Positions 14,968 to 20,771 of a DNA stretch of 20,771 nucleotides are shown here, in pieces. The notes beneath the pieces were generated by a model that was not told where the DNA came from, did not search any database, and was given only the letters and a program-made list of their open reading frames with translations. Within the stretch, counting starts at the first letter, position 1; each line of letters begins with the position of its first letter. The DNA is from an uncultured Oscillospiraceae bacterium (GTDB lineage Bacteria > Bacillota > Clostridia > Oscillospirales > Oscillospiraceae): contig CAKUCT010000006.1 of NCBI GenBank assembly GCA_934643765.1, positions 1 through 20,771 on the forward strand, given 5' to 3'. The position numbers and the translations under genes were made by a program.

Positions 14968-15147
14968 GCCTCGCAGAGTTCGCGTCCGCAGACGCGAAGA
15001 AATGGAAATTCATGTTATCCGGCGGCTTTGCCGACCGGAAACATTCCTATCGCCTTGCAAGTGTGGAATTTTGTCCCTAGGTGACAAAATTATGCGCGTA
15101 GGCGAGGCGCATCCCTTTTGTCAAAAAAGCGCTCGCTTTTTTGACAA
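14968..15147 (+). repeat. Modular hairpin element, long copy, in the clpE leader
   Basis: Conserved linkers alternate with hairpins. Block GCCTCGCAGA (14968-14977) overlaps nothing paired until hairpin 14979-14998 (8 bp). Then TTCATGTTATCC (15009-15020), hairpin 15018-15039, ACATTCC (15041-15047), a 21-nt linker (15050-15070) ending AGTGTGGAATT, hairpin A (15067-15075 with 15083-15091), the core ATGCGC/GCGCAT stem (15092-15112) and hairpin B, a perfect 14-bp stem (15118-15131 with 15134-15147). Linkers recur in inverted orientation at 17552-17784; stems do not. It fills the leader between the promoter and the clpE ribosome binding site. Confidence 0.75.
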
Positions 15148-15166
15148 GTGACTAGGAGACAGCGAT

Positions 15167-17515
15167 ATGAAACCAACCTTATGTTCCAAATGCAAAAAGA
15201 ATCTGGCGGTGGTCTTCATCACGAAGATCGAAAACGGCCAGACCATCAATGAGGGCCTTTGCCTCAAGTGCGCCAAGGAGCTTGGCATCAAGCCGGTCGA
15301 CGATATGATCAGCCGCATGGGCCTGTCTGATGAAGATCTTGACAATCTAAGCGGCGAGATGCTCAGTACCATGAATGGCATTGAGGGCATGATCGCAAAT
15401 GCGCAGGGCCAGGACGACGCACCGGAAGATGCGGATGACGATGACGACAACGCCTCGCAGACGGCGACGTTCCCGTTCCTCAACAAGCTCTTCGGCAACG
15501 CTGGCAATAACACCGGAGAAGCGCTCGCGCCGCAGGGTGATGAGCCAAAACAGTCCGCGCCCCGCGGCGACAAGCCAAACGGGCAGAAAAACAAAAAACG
15601 CAAGTTTCTGGATACCTATTGCCAGAACCTTACAAATAAAGCGCGCGACGGCCAGCTTGACCGGATCGTTGGCCGCGACGTGGAAACAGAGCGCGTGGTG
15701 CAGATTCTCAACCGCCGGCAGAAGAACAATCCCTGCCTCATCGGCGAGCCCGGCGTCGGCAAGACAGCCATTGCCGAAGGTCTGGCGCAGCGGATTGTCG
15801 ACAAGGAAGTGCCCTATAAGCTGCAGAACAAGGAAGTCTATCTGATGGACCTGACGGCCCTTGTGGCGGGCACGCAGTTCAGGGGCCAGTTTGAAAGCCG
15901 GATGAAGAGCCTGATCGAAGAGGTCAAAAAGCTCGGCAATATCATTCTTGTCATCGACGAGGTGCACAACCTGGTCGGCGCGGGCGATGCCGAAGGCTCG
16001 ATGAACGCGGCAAATATTCTGAAGCCCGCGCTCTCGCGCGGCGAGATTCAGGTCATCGGCGCAACGACCTTTGACGAGTACCGCAAGTATATTGAAAAGG
16101 ACTCCGCGCTGGAGCGCCGGTTCCAGCCTGTGACGGTCAATGAGCCGACGATGGAAGAGGCCATCGCGATTCTGCGCGGCATCGCGCACTATTACGAGGA
16201 CTTCCATGGCGTGGTCATTCCGCCCGAGATTGCGCGGCAGGCCGTTATTTTGTCGGAGCGGTACATCACGGACCGGTTTTTGCCCGACAAGGCCATCGAC
16301 CTGATTGATGAAGCCTGCTCGGATGTGAACATCAGAAATAAGTCCATCGGCAAGCTCGAAGCGCTGAAAAAAGAGCACGCAGACTATGATCTGGAGCTGA
16401 ACGCGCTGCTGGACCAGCCGGAGAAGACGGAAGACGATTTTGCCCGCATGGCGGAGCTTCGCAGCCGCAATTTGAAGCTGGACAAAGAGATTGCCGTTCT
16501 GGAAGAAGAGCCGAAGCCGGTTCTGACGATGGAAAATCTCGCGCGCATCATTGAGCTCTGGACCAAGATTCCGGCCAGCAAAATCCGCGCACAGGAATAT
16601 GAGCAGCTGGAAAATCTCGATGCCCGGCTCAAAGAGCACATGGTGGGTCAGGATGAGGCCATCCGCGCCGTGACCGCGGCCATCCGGAGAAACCGCGTGG
16701 GCATCTCGCCCAAGAAGCGGCCGGTGTCGTTCATCTTTGTCGGTTCGACGGGCGTTGGCAAGACAGAGCTTGTCAAGTGCCTGGCAAATGAGATGTTTGA
16801 ATCTGTGGAGTCGCTCATCCGGCTCGATATGTCAGAGTACATGGAAAAGCACTCGGTTTCCAAGCTCATCGGCTCGCCTCCCGGCTATGTCGGCTATGAC
16901 GAAGCAGGGCAGCTGACGGAGAAAATCCGTCGGCGGCCGTATTCGGTCATTCTGTTTGACGAGCTGGAGAAGGCGCACCCGGATGTGCTCAATATCCTGC
17001 TTCAGATTCTCGACGACGGCCGGATTACGGACGCGCAGGGAAGGGTCGTGAATTTTGAAAACACGATCATTATCATGACCTCCAACGCGGGCTCAGACCG
17101 CAAGGACGGCTCGGTCGGCTTTGGTAAGAGTCTGTCTGAACAGACGCAGGAGAAGGCCGTCAAGGCACTCTCCGAGTTTCTGCGGCCGGAGTTTATCAAC
17201 CGTGTGGACGAAGTGATCTGCTTCAATAAGCTCACGGAAGAGAACTTCCGCGCGATTGCGGGCATCATGTTCGCAGAGCTCCGCCAGGCCCTTTCCGAGC
17301 GCGAGATCCAGTTCGACTGGGATGAGAGCGTCATTGACGCGCTGGTCAAAAAGTCCTATTCCGTGACCTATGGCGCGCGGAACCTGCGCCGGACCATCCA
17401 GCGCGAACTGGAAGATCCGATTGCCCAGAAGATCATCGAGAGCTTTGTGACGCCGCTGCATGCGCTGCACGCGACGGCGGACGAAGCGGGCGTGTTTACG
17501 GTAAGTGGAGAATAA
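15167..17515 (+). CDS. clpE: ClpE/ClpC-type ATP-dependent unfoldase with N-terminal zinc finger
   Basis: The 782-residue HSP100 protein unfolds substrates for ClpP. The N-terminus carries two CxxC pairs (Cys6, Cys9, Cys32, Cys35), a McsA/ClpE-type zinc finger replacing the double Clp_N repeat of ClpC. An acidic, flexible linker (about 75-145) follows. AAA+ domain 1 has Walker A GEPGVGKT (193-200) and Walker B VIDEVH (262-267). A short coiled-coil M region (about 395-450) precedes AAA+ domain 2 with GSTGVGKT (526-533), LFDELEKAH and the ClpP-docking VGF (650-652). Bacillus ClpE is about 700 residues, so this one is longer, mainly in the linker. GGAG at 15155-15158 sets the start. Inverted repeat elements flank it on both sides. 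No ctsR, mcsA or mcsB lies nearby. Confidence 0.9.
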   Translation: MKPTLCSKCKKNLAVVFITKIENGQTINEGLCLKCAKELGIKPVDDMISRMGLSDEDLDNLSGEMLSTMNGIEGMIANAQGQDDAPEDADDDDDNASQTATFPFLNKLFGNAGNNTGEALAPQGDEPKQSAPRGDKPNGQKNKKRKFLDTYCQNLTNKARDGQLDRIVGRDVETERVVQILNRRQKNNPCLIGEPGVGKTAIAEGLAQRIVDKEVPYKLQNKEVYLMDLTALVAGTQFRGQFESRMKSLIEEVKKLGNIILVIDEVHNLVGAGDAEGSMNAANILKPALSRGEIQVIGATTFDEYRKYIEKDSALERRFQPVTVNEPTMEEAIAILRGIAHYYEDFHGVVIPPEIARQAVILSERYITDRFLPDKAIDLIDEACSDVNIRNKSIGKLEALKKEHADYDLELNALLDQPEKTEDDFARMAELRSRNLKLDKEIAVLEEEPKPVLTMENLARIIELWTKIPASKIRAQEYEQLENLDARLKEHMVGQDEAIRAVTAAIRRNRVGISPKKRPVSFIFVGSTGVGKTELVKCLANEMFESVESLIRLDMSEYMEKHSVSKLIGSPPGYVGYDEAGQLTEKIRRRPYSVILFDELEKAHPDVLNILLQILDDGRITDAQGRVVNFENTIIIMTSNAGSDRKDGSVGFGKSLSEQTQEKAVKALSEFLRPEFINRVDEVICFNKLTEENFRAIAGIMFAELRQALSEREIQFDWDESVIDALVKKSYSVTYGARNLRRTIQRELEDPIAQKIIESFVTPLHALHATADEAGVFTVSGE

Positions 17516-17517
17516 CA

Positions 17518-17550
17518 AAATGCCCGCCAGGCAGAGCCTCGCGGGCATTT
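17518..17550. terminator. Terminator after clpE, usable in both directions
   Basis: AAATGCCCGC pairs with GCGGGCATTT (10 bp), and AGGC/GCCT extends the stem inward over a 3-nt loop after a one-base gap on each side. The stop codon of clpE lies 3 nt upstream. The T-tract is short on the plus strand (TTTGTT) and T4 on the minus strand. Confidence 0.8.
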
Positions 17551-17551
17551 G

Positions 17552-17784
17552 TTCGGCAAAAAAGCGTGGCTTTTTTGCCGAATTTGGATGCGCCTCGCTG
17601 CGCGCATAATTCGGGCACTGTAGGTGCCCGAATTCCACACTGGCGAGGCGAGCAGTATAAAACGCCACGCACAGGTCGCGGCGTTTTATGATTTACACTC
17701 TATTTCGCCCTGCGGGGCGAAACGCTTTGCATCAACGATTCTAAGGCGGCAAGAGCCGCTAAGAATTTGTTTGATCTGCGAGGC
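17552..17784 (-). repeat. Modular hairpin element, second copy, inverted, downstream of clpE
   Basis: Read on the minus strand, the same linkers occur in the same order as at 14968-15147: GCCTCGCAGA (17784-17775), two or three hairpins (stems at 17738-17766, 17703-17722 and 17657-17689), a 21-nt linker (17651-17631) identical at 19 positions, hairpin A (17634-17624 with 17618-17608, 11 bp), the core (17611-17586) with ATGCGC/GCGCAT, and hairpin B (17582-17569 with 17565-17552, perfect 14 bp). Stem sequences differ completely: CGGGCAC in place of TTGTC in hairpin A, and TTCGGC in place of TTGTC in hairpin B. Pairing is nevertheless preserved. Confidence 0.75.
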
Positions 17785-17835
17785 GTTTTGCGGGTATTCC
17801 AAAGCCCTCCGCAGGAGTTTGCTCCATCCGGCGTG

Positions 17836-17978
17836 AAAAAATCAGAATTGATTTTTTGCCGCGACCTGTGCGCGGCAAAAAATACGCTACGCCGGTAAAC
17901 GTGAATTTTGACCGCTGAAGGCGGTCAAAACTTTGCGCTGCAGCCGGCGCAATCTCGCCTCAAACCTGTTTGAGGCGA
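17836..17978. repeat. Array of further perfect hairpins between clpE and rnpB
   Basis: No gene is visible in 17785-18012. Perfect hairpins are 17836-17844/17849-17857 (9 bp, loop GAAT), 17852-17863/17871-17882 (12 bp, loop ACCTGTG), 17906-17915/17921-17930 (10 bp) and 17955-17964/17969-17978 (10 bp). The first two share a T6 segment and are mutually exclusive. The second carries in its apical part the 12-mer GCGACCTGTGCG, the exact reverse complement of the loop at 17668-17679. Confidence 0.7.
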
Positions 17979-17980
17979 AA

Positions 17981-18011
17981 GCACGCCCCGTGCCATTGGC
18001 ATGGGGCGTGC
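17981..18011 (-). terminator. Hairpin at the 3' end of rnpB
   Basis: A 14-bp stem (GCACGCCCC plus TGCC with their complements, one G-T pair) has a 3-nt loop. It begins 2 nt after the end of helix P1 of RNase P RNA on the minus strand. Only TTT follows, so it may terminate transcription weakly and protect a 3' end that is then trimmed. Confidence 0.65.
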
Positions 18012-18012
18012 T

Positions 18013-18601
18013 GCGATCGGGTCTATAAGCCGGGTTCTGTAATCGACAGTCATCTATCTAGGCGCATCGTTGCCGGTGCGCTCCAGCCACCTCCTCGGAA
18101 ACAGCCGGGCAAGCCTTGTTTCCTCCACGGTGTTGCTCCGGATAGAGTTTACAGCAACGGACGCTTCCACGCCGATGCGTGCGCTCTTACCGCACGTTTC
18201 CACCCTTACCTCGTCGGCGCAAACTTCATATCCTTCGCTTCGCCGCAAGCGGCAAAGCTCATACATTCCGTTGCGCCTCCTCTGCCGTCAAAGCGGGGCT
18301 TTGCCGGCTTTTGGGGACGGAAAAACTTCATATCCTTCGCTTTGCCGCAAGAAGCAAAGCTTGTACATTCCATTCTTCCACCTCTGCCGTCAAAGCGGGG
18401 CTTTGCCGGCTTTTTGGAGCATGCAGGAAACACTCCTGCGGTTTCCTGCGTTGGTATATGGACGAGGCGGTATATTTCTGTTGCACTTTTCCTCAGATCG
18501 CTCTGGGCGGGCGTTACCCGTTATCCTTGCCCTGTGGAGCCCGGACTTTCCTCATGATGCAGCCGTTGGGCTGCACCCCGCGACTGTCCGTCCCGGTCGC
18601 G
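18013..18601 (-). ncRNA. rnpB: RNase P RNA (type A) with greatly enlarged helix P12
   Basis: This is the catalytic RNA that removes 5' leaders from pre-tRNAs. On the minus strand all landmark segments are present in order: GAGGAAAGTCCGGGCTCCA, GGTAACGCC, AGTGCAACAGAAA, GGTAAGGGTGGAAACGTGC, GGTAAGAGCGCAC, TGTAAACTC with CCGGAGCAA, TAGATAGATGACTGTC, and ACAGAACCCGGCTTAT at the 3' side. P1 is GCGACCGGG (18600-18592) with CCCGATCGC (18021-18013). Total length is about 589 nt against 377 for E. coli. The excess lies in P12, whose base (18467-18461 with 18215-18209) encloses about 245 nt including two 102-bp tandem repeats. The promoter at 18607-18635 sets the 5' end. Confidence 0.95.
18221..18417 (-). 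repeat. Two 102-bp tandem repeats inside RNase P RNA helix P12
   Basis: Copy 1 starts near 18221 and copy 2 near 18323. They are about 85-90% identical with no indel until the last bases. Each has two hairpins: a variable one (18237-18258; 18339-18360) and a conserved one around CAAAGC/GCTTTG ending GCCGGC. The variable hairpin is flanked by TTCATATCC and ACATTCC in both copies. Differences cluster in that hairpin and just after ACATTCC, and each copy keeps its own pairing. Confidence 0.85.
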
Positions 18602-18606
18602 CTTGT

Positions 18607-18635
18607 ATTGTACCTGATTCGCGCCCGAATGTCAA
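18607..18635 (-). promoter_or_regulatory. rnpB promoter
   Basis: On the minus strand the -35 is a perfect TTGACA (18635-18630) and the -10 is TACAAT (18612-18607), separated by 17 bp. The start near 18600 coincides with the first bases of helix P1. Confidence 0.88.
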
Positions 18636-18640
18636 ACAAG

Positions 18641-18669
18641 TTGCAATTTTTTTCTAGGGCGGATATAAT
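18641..18669 (+). promoter_or_regulatory. murD promoter
   Basis: The -35 is TTGCAA (18641-18646) and the -10 is a perfect TATAAT (18664-18669), with a 17-bp spacer. Its -35 is only 5 bp from the -35 of the divergent rnpB promoter. The predicted start near 18676 excludes the in-frame ATG at 18668 as a murD start. Confidence 0.88.
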
Positions 18670-18700
18670 GGAGCTAACAACCGGAAAAGAGGCTTCAACC

Positions 18701-20077
18701 ATGAACGAGAAGGTTTCTGCATATTTTGAGGCGCTGCGGGGAAAGCGCATTGCCGTGCTCGGCATCGGCGTGTCGAACCGGCCGCTGATCCGCATGCTGC
18801 TTCGCAGGGGGCTGACGGTGCTTGCCTGCGACAAGACGCCAAGGCAGCAGCTCGACGAAGAGGTTCTGGACTTAGAGCGCATGGGCGCGACGCTCCATGT
18901 GGGAGACGGGTACCTGGACGGCGTGCAGGCGGACGTTGTGTTCCGTACGCCCGGCATGCATCCGGACATTCCGGCACTGCGGCAGCTGCGTGAAAACGGC
19001 GCGGTGGTGACGAGCGAGATGGAGGCGTTTTTCTCCGTCTGTCCGTGCAGAATCATCGCCGTGACCGGCTCGGACGGCAAGACGACGACGACAACGCTGA
19101 TCTCGGAAATTTTAAAGCACGCGGGCTACACAGTCTGGCTCGGCGGAAACATCGGAACGCCGCTTTTGCCGCTGGCAGAGCAGATGAAGCCGGATGATCT
19201 TGCCGTCGTCGAGCTTTCCTCGTTCCAGCTCATGGGCATGACGCAGTCGGCAGACATTGCAGTGGTGACGAATCTTGCGCCGAACCATCTCGACGTGCAC
19301 AAGGACATGGCGGAGTATATTGCCGCAAAAGAAAACGTCTATCTGCATCAGGGAAAGACCGGCAAGCTCGTTGTGAACATGGACAACGAAATTACCAATT
19401 CCTTTGCCGAAAAAGCGCCGGGTACGGTGGAAAAATTCTCGCGGCTGGGGAAACCTTCGAACGGCGTCTGGCTGGAAAACGGCATCATTTACCGCAATGG
19501 GCGAAGAATCATGCCGGCGGACGATATTAAAATCCCGGGCGTACACAACATTGAAAATTATATGGCTGCCGCCTGCGCGACGGAAGGTCTTGCAACGGAT
19601 GCGGATGTGGACGCGGTGGCGCGGAGCTTCGGCGGTGTGGAGCATCGCATCGAGCTGGTGCGTGAGCTGCACGGGGTGAAGTATTACAACGACTCGATTG
19701 CGTCGAGCCCGTCGCGGACGATTGCGGGGCTGCACTCGTTCAAGCAGAAGGTGATTCTGATTGCGGGCGGGTATGACAAGCACATTCCGTTCGACGTGCT
19801 GGGACCGGAGATCTGTGCGCATGTCAAGACGCTGGTATTGTGCGGCGCGACGGCGGACAAAATCCGCGCGGCAGTGGAAAACGCGCCGGAGTACAAAAAA
19901 GGTGCGCCGGAAATTCTGGAGGCAAACGATCTGTGCGAGGCGGTTGCGCTTTGCCAGAAGGCGGCGCAGTCGGGCGATGTGGTGACGTTGAGCCCTGCCT
20001 GTGCGGCGTTTGACCAGTTCAAGAATTTCGCCGTGCGCGGCAAAGCCTTCAAGGAGCTTGTGGGAAGCTTAACGTAA
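18701..20077 (+). CDS. murD: UDP-N-acetylmuramoylalanine--D-glutamate ligase MurD
   Basis: The 458-residue cytoplasmic ligase adds D-Glu to UDP-MurNAc-L-Ala in peptidoglycan precursor synthesis. The N-terminal domain has IAVLGIGVSNRPLIRML, the central domain the ATP loop VTGSDGKTTTT (121-131), then VVELSSFQL and VTNLAPNHLDVH, with GVEHRIELV, YYNDSIASSPSRTIAGL and LIAGGYDKHIPFD in the C-terminal ligase domain, all standard MurD/Mur ligase signatures. AAGAGG lies 8 nt before the ATG at 18701. Other mur genes are not nearby; ispD follows after 12 nt in what looks like a small operon driven from 18641-18669. Confidence 0.96.
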   Translation: MNEKVSAYFEALRGKRIAVLGIGVSNRPLIRMLLRRGLTVLACDKTPRQQLDEEVLDLERMGATLHVGDGYLDGVQADVVFRTPGMHPDIPALRQLRENGAVVTSEMEAFFSVCPCRIIAVTGSDGKTTTTTLISEILKHAGYTVWLGGNIGTPLLPLAEQMKPDDLAVVELSSFQLMGMTQSADIAVVTNLAPNHLDVHKDMAEYIAAKENVYLHQGKTGKLVVNMDNEITNSFAEKAPGTVEKFSRLGKPSNGVWLENGIIYRNGRRIMPADDIKIPGVHNIENYMAAACATEGLATDADVDAVARSFGGVEHRIELVRELHGVKYYNDSIASSPSRTIAGLHSFKQKVILIAGGYDKHIPFDVLGPEICAHVKTLVLCGATADKIRAAVENAPEYKKGAPEILEANDLCEAVALCQKAAQSGDVVTLSPACAAFDQFKNFAVRGKAFKELVGSLT

Positions 20078-20089
20078 AGGAGGAACTTC

Positions 20090-20771
20090 ATGCAGCTTGC
20101 AGATACCATCCGCAAGGCGCGGCAGGTGAAAAACAAGCTCTCGCACCCGAGCTGTGCGGCGGTGATTGTCGCCGCCGGGTCTTCTGCCCGGATGGGCGGG
20201 ACGGACAAGCTTCTGGCGGAGCTGGGCGGGCTTCCGGTTCTGAGCCGGACGCTGCGCGTGTTCGACGATCATGAGATGATCGACACCATCATCGTCGTCG
20301 CGCGCGAGGACCGGATGCCCAAAATCAGCCGGGTCTGTTCGCCGTATCGGAAGGTGCGCATCGTCGTTCCCGGCGGAGAGAGTCGACAAGAGTCGGTGAT
20401 GCACGGGCTGGAAGCTGTGCCGGAGGGGACGGAGCTTGTTGCGGTGCATGACGGCGCGCGTCCGCTGGTGCCGCCGGAGGTCATCACAAAGGCGATTTTA
20501 AAGGCGGCGAAGTTTGGCGCGGCAGCGCCCGCGATTCCGGTCAAAGATACGATCAAGGTGTCCAAAACCGGCGGGGTGGATGAAACGCCGGACCGGTCCA
20601 CGCTCTTTGCCGTGCAGACGCCGCAGGTGTTTGACTATGCGCTGCTGCTGGGCGCGCTGCAGAACGCAAAGCAGAAGGGGCTTTCACTGACCGACGACTG
20701 CTCGGCGGTGGAGGCGCTCGGCATGACGGTGCTGCTGACGGACGGCTCAGAGGAGAACATCAAGATTACGA
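20090..20771 (+). CDS. ispD: 2-C-methyl-D-erythritol 4-phosphate cytidylyltransferase IspD, cut by the window end
   Basis: The visible 227 codons encode a cytidylyltransferase of the MEP isoprenoid pathway, which couples CTP with methylerythritol phosphate. After a 20-residue N-terminal extension come AAVIVAAGSSARMGGTDK (nucleotide-binding loop), VPGGESRQESV, LVAVHDGARPLV, AIPVKDTIK, LFAVQTPQVF and LTDDCSAVEALG, all in normal order. The frame is still open at 20771 after EENIKIT, a motif usually found about ten residues before the C-terminus, so very little is missing. AAAGGAGG lies directly upstream. Isoprenoid supply (undecaprenyl carrier) and MurD both serve cell-wall synthesis, a plausible reason for linkage. 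Confidence 0.95.
   Translation, partial: MQLADTIRKARQVKNKLSHPSCAAVIVAAGSSARMGGTDKLLAELGGLPVLSRTLRVFDDHEMIDTIIVVAREDRMPKISRVCSPYRKVRIVVPGGESRQESVMHGLEAVPEGTELVAVHDGARPLVPPEVITKAILKAAKFGAAAPAIPVKDTIKVSKTGGVDETPDRSTLFAVQTPQVFDYALLLGALQNAKQKGLSLTDDCSAVEALGMTVLLTDGSEENIKIT

Noticed and set aside
15118..15147. CtsR operator upstream of clpE
   Set aside because: TGTCAAA occurs, but there is no tandem GGTCAAA heptad with 3-bp spacing. The sequence is explained by the hairpin B stem.
15347..16639. A 430-codon minus-strand open frame
   Set aside because: It is antisense to the ClpE-like gene, whose two AAA+ domains are unambiguous.
17518..18011. CRISPR array
   Set aside because: The repeated parts are perfect hairpins of unequal size and sequence without regular spacers, and no cas gene is present.
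17970..18657. Several overlapping open frames on both strands
   Set aside because: They run across RNase P RNA. The repeated peptides they encode are translations of the P12 tandem repeats.
18179..18700. N-terminal extension of murD, including an ATG at 18668
   Set aside because: It runs through rnpB and its promoter, and ATG 18668 overlaps the murD -10 box. MurD homology begins at 18701.

Overview
The window looks like the chromosome of a GC-rich Gram-positive anaerobe of the class Clostridia, most likely order Oscillospirales. The reasons are strong GGAGG-type ribosome binding sites, several TTGaca/TATAAT promoters with 17-bp spacers, Firmicutes core genes (ruvX, a DUF1292 protein, tcdA, an ECF transporter module next to truA, a PrsA-like foldase, a ClpE-like unfoldase) and small Oscillospiraceae-type proteins (DUF5711-like, BofC-C-terminal-like). 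I cannot name a genus. There is no phage, transposase, CRISPR array or antibiotic-resistance gene; coding content is mostly housekeeping.

Layout. Positions 1-279 hold divergent promoters: one leftward for a gene starting just off the left edge, one rightward for ruvX, a DUF2461 protein and a membrane lipoprotein. A GNAT acetyltransferase (2121-2579) follows and ends at a bidirectional terminator. From 2616 to 6814 everything reads leftward: two half-size TauE/SafE permease subunits, tcdA, a PrsA-like foldase, an unassigned but strongly structured non-coding RNA (about 5923-6165), a DUF1292 protein and a small exported protein. From 7024 to 14874 a rightward, tightly packed operon carries a class A penicillin-binding protein, an RNA methyltransferase-like protein, ecfA1-ecfA2-ecfT, truA and a DUF5711-like protein. 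A zinc-finger ClpE-type AAA+ unfoldase (15167-17515) follows with its own promoter. The RNase P RNA gene rnpB (18601-18013, leftward) and murD-ispD (rightward, ispD cut by the window end) diverge from back-to-back promoters at 18607-18669.

The most interesting material is non-coding. Intergenic DNA on both sides of clpE (14968-15147 and, inverted, 17552-17784) is built from perfect hairpins whose stems differ between copies while the linkers between them are conserved. A partial copy lies at 5871-5923. Two 102-bp tandem repeats sit inside helix P12 of an otherwise normal type-A RNase P RNA (18221-18417), and they share linker motifs with the element in front of clpE. Together these suggest a dispersed 'conserved linker, variable stem' hairpin family that can occupy 5' leaders, 3' flanks and even a catalytic RNA. 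Separately, the RNA at 5923-6165 has a long interrupted closing stem, several internal hairpins and a good intrinsic terminator, but I could not assign it to a family.

All family names come from reading translated motifs without database searches. RNA structures come from base-pairing by eye, not from folding software.
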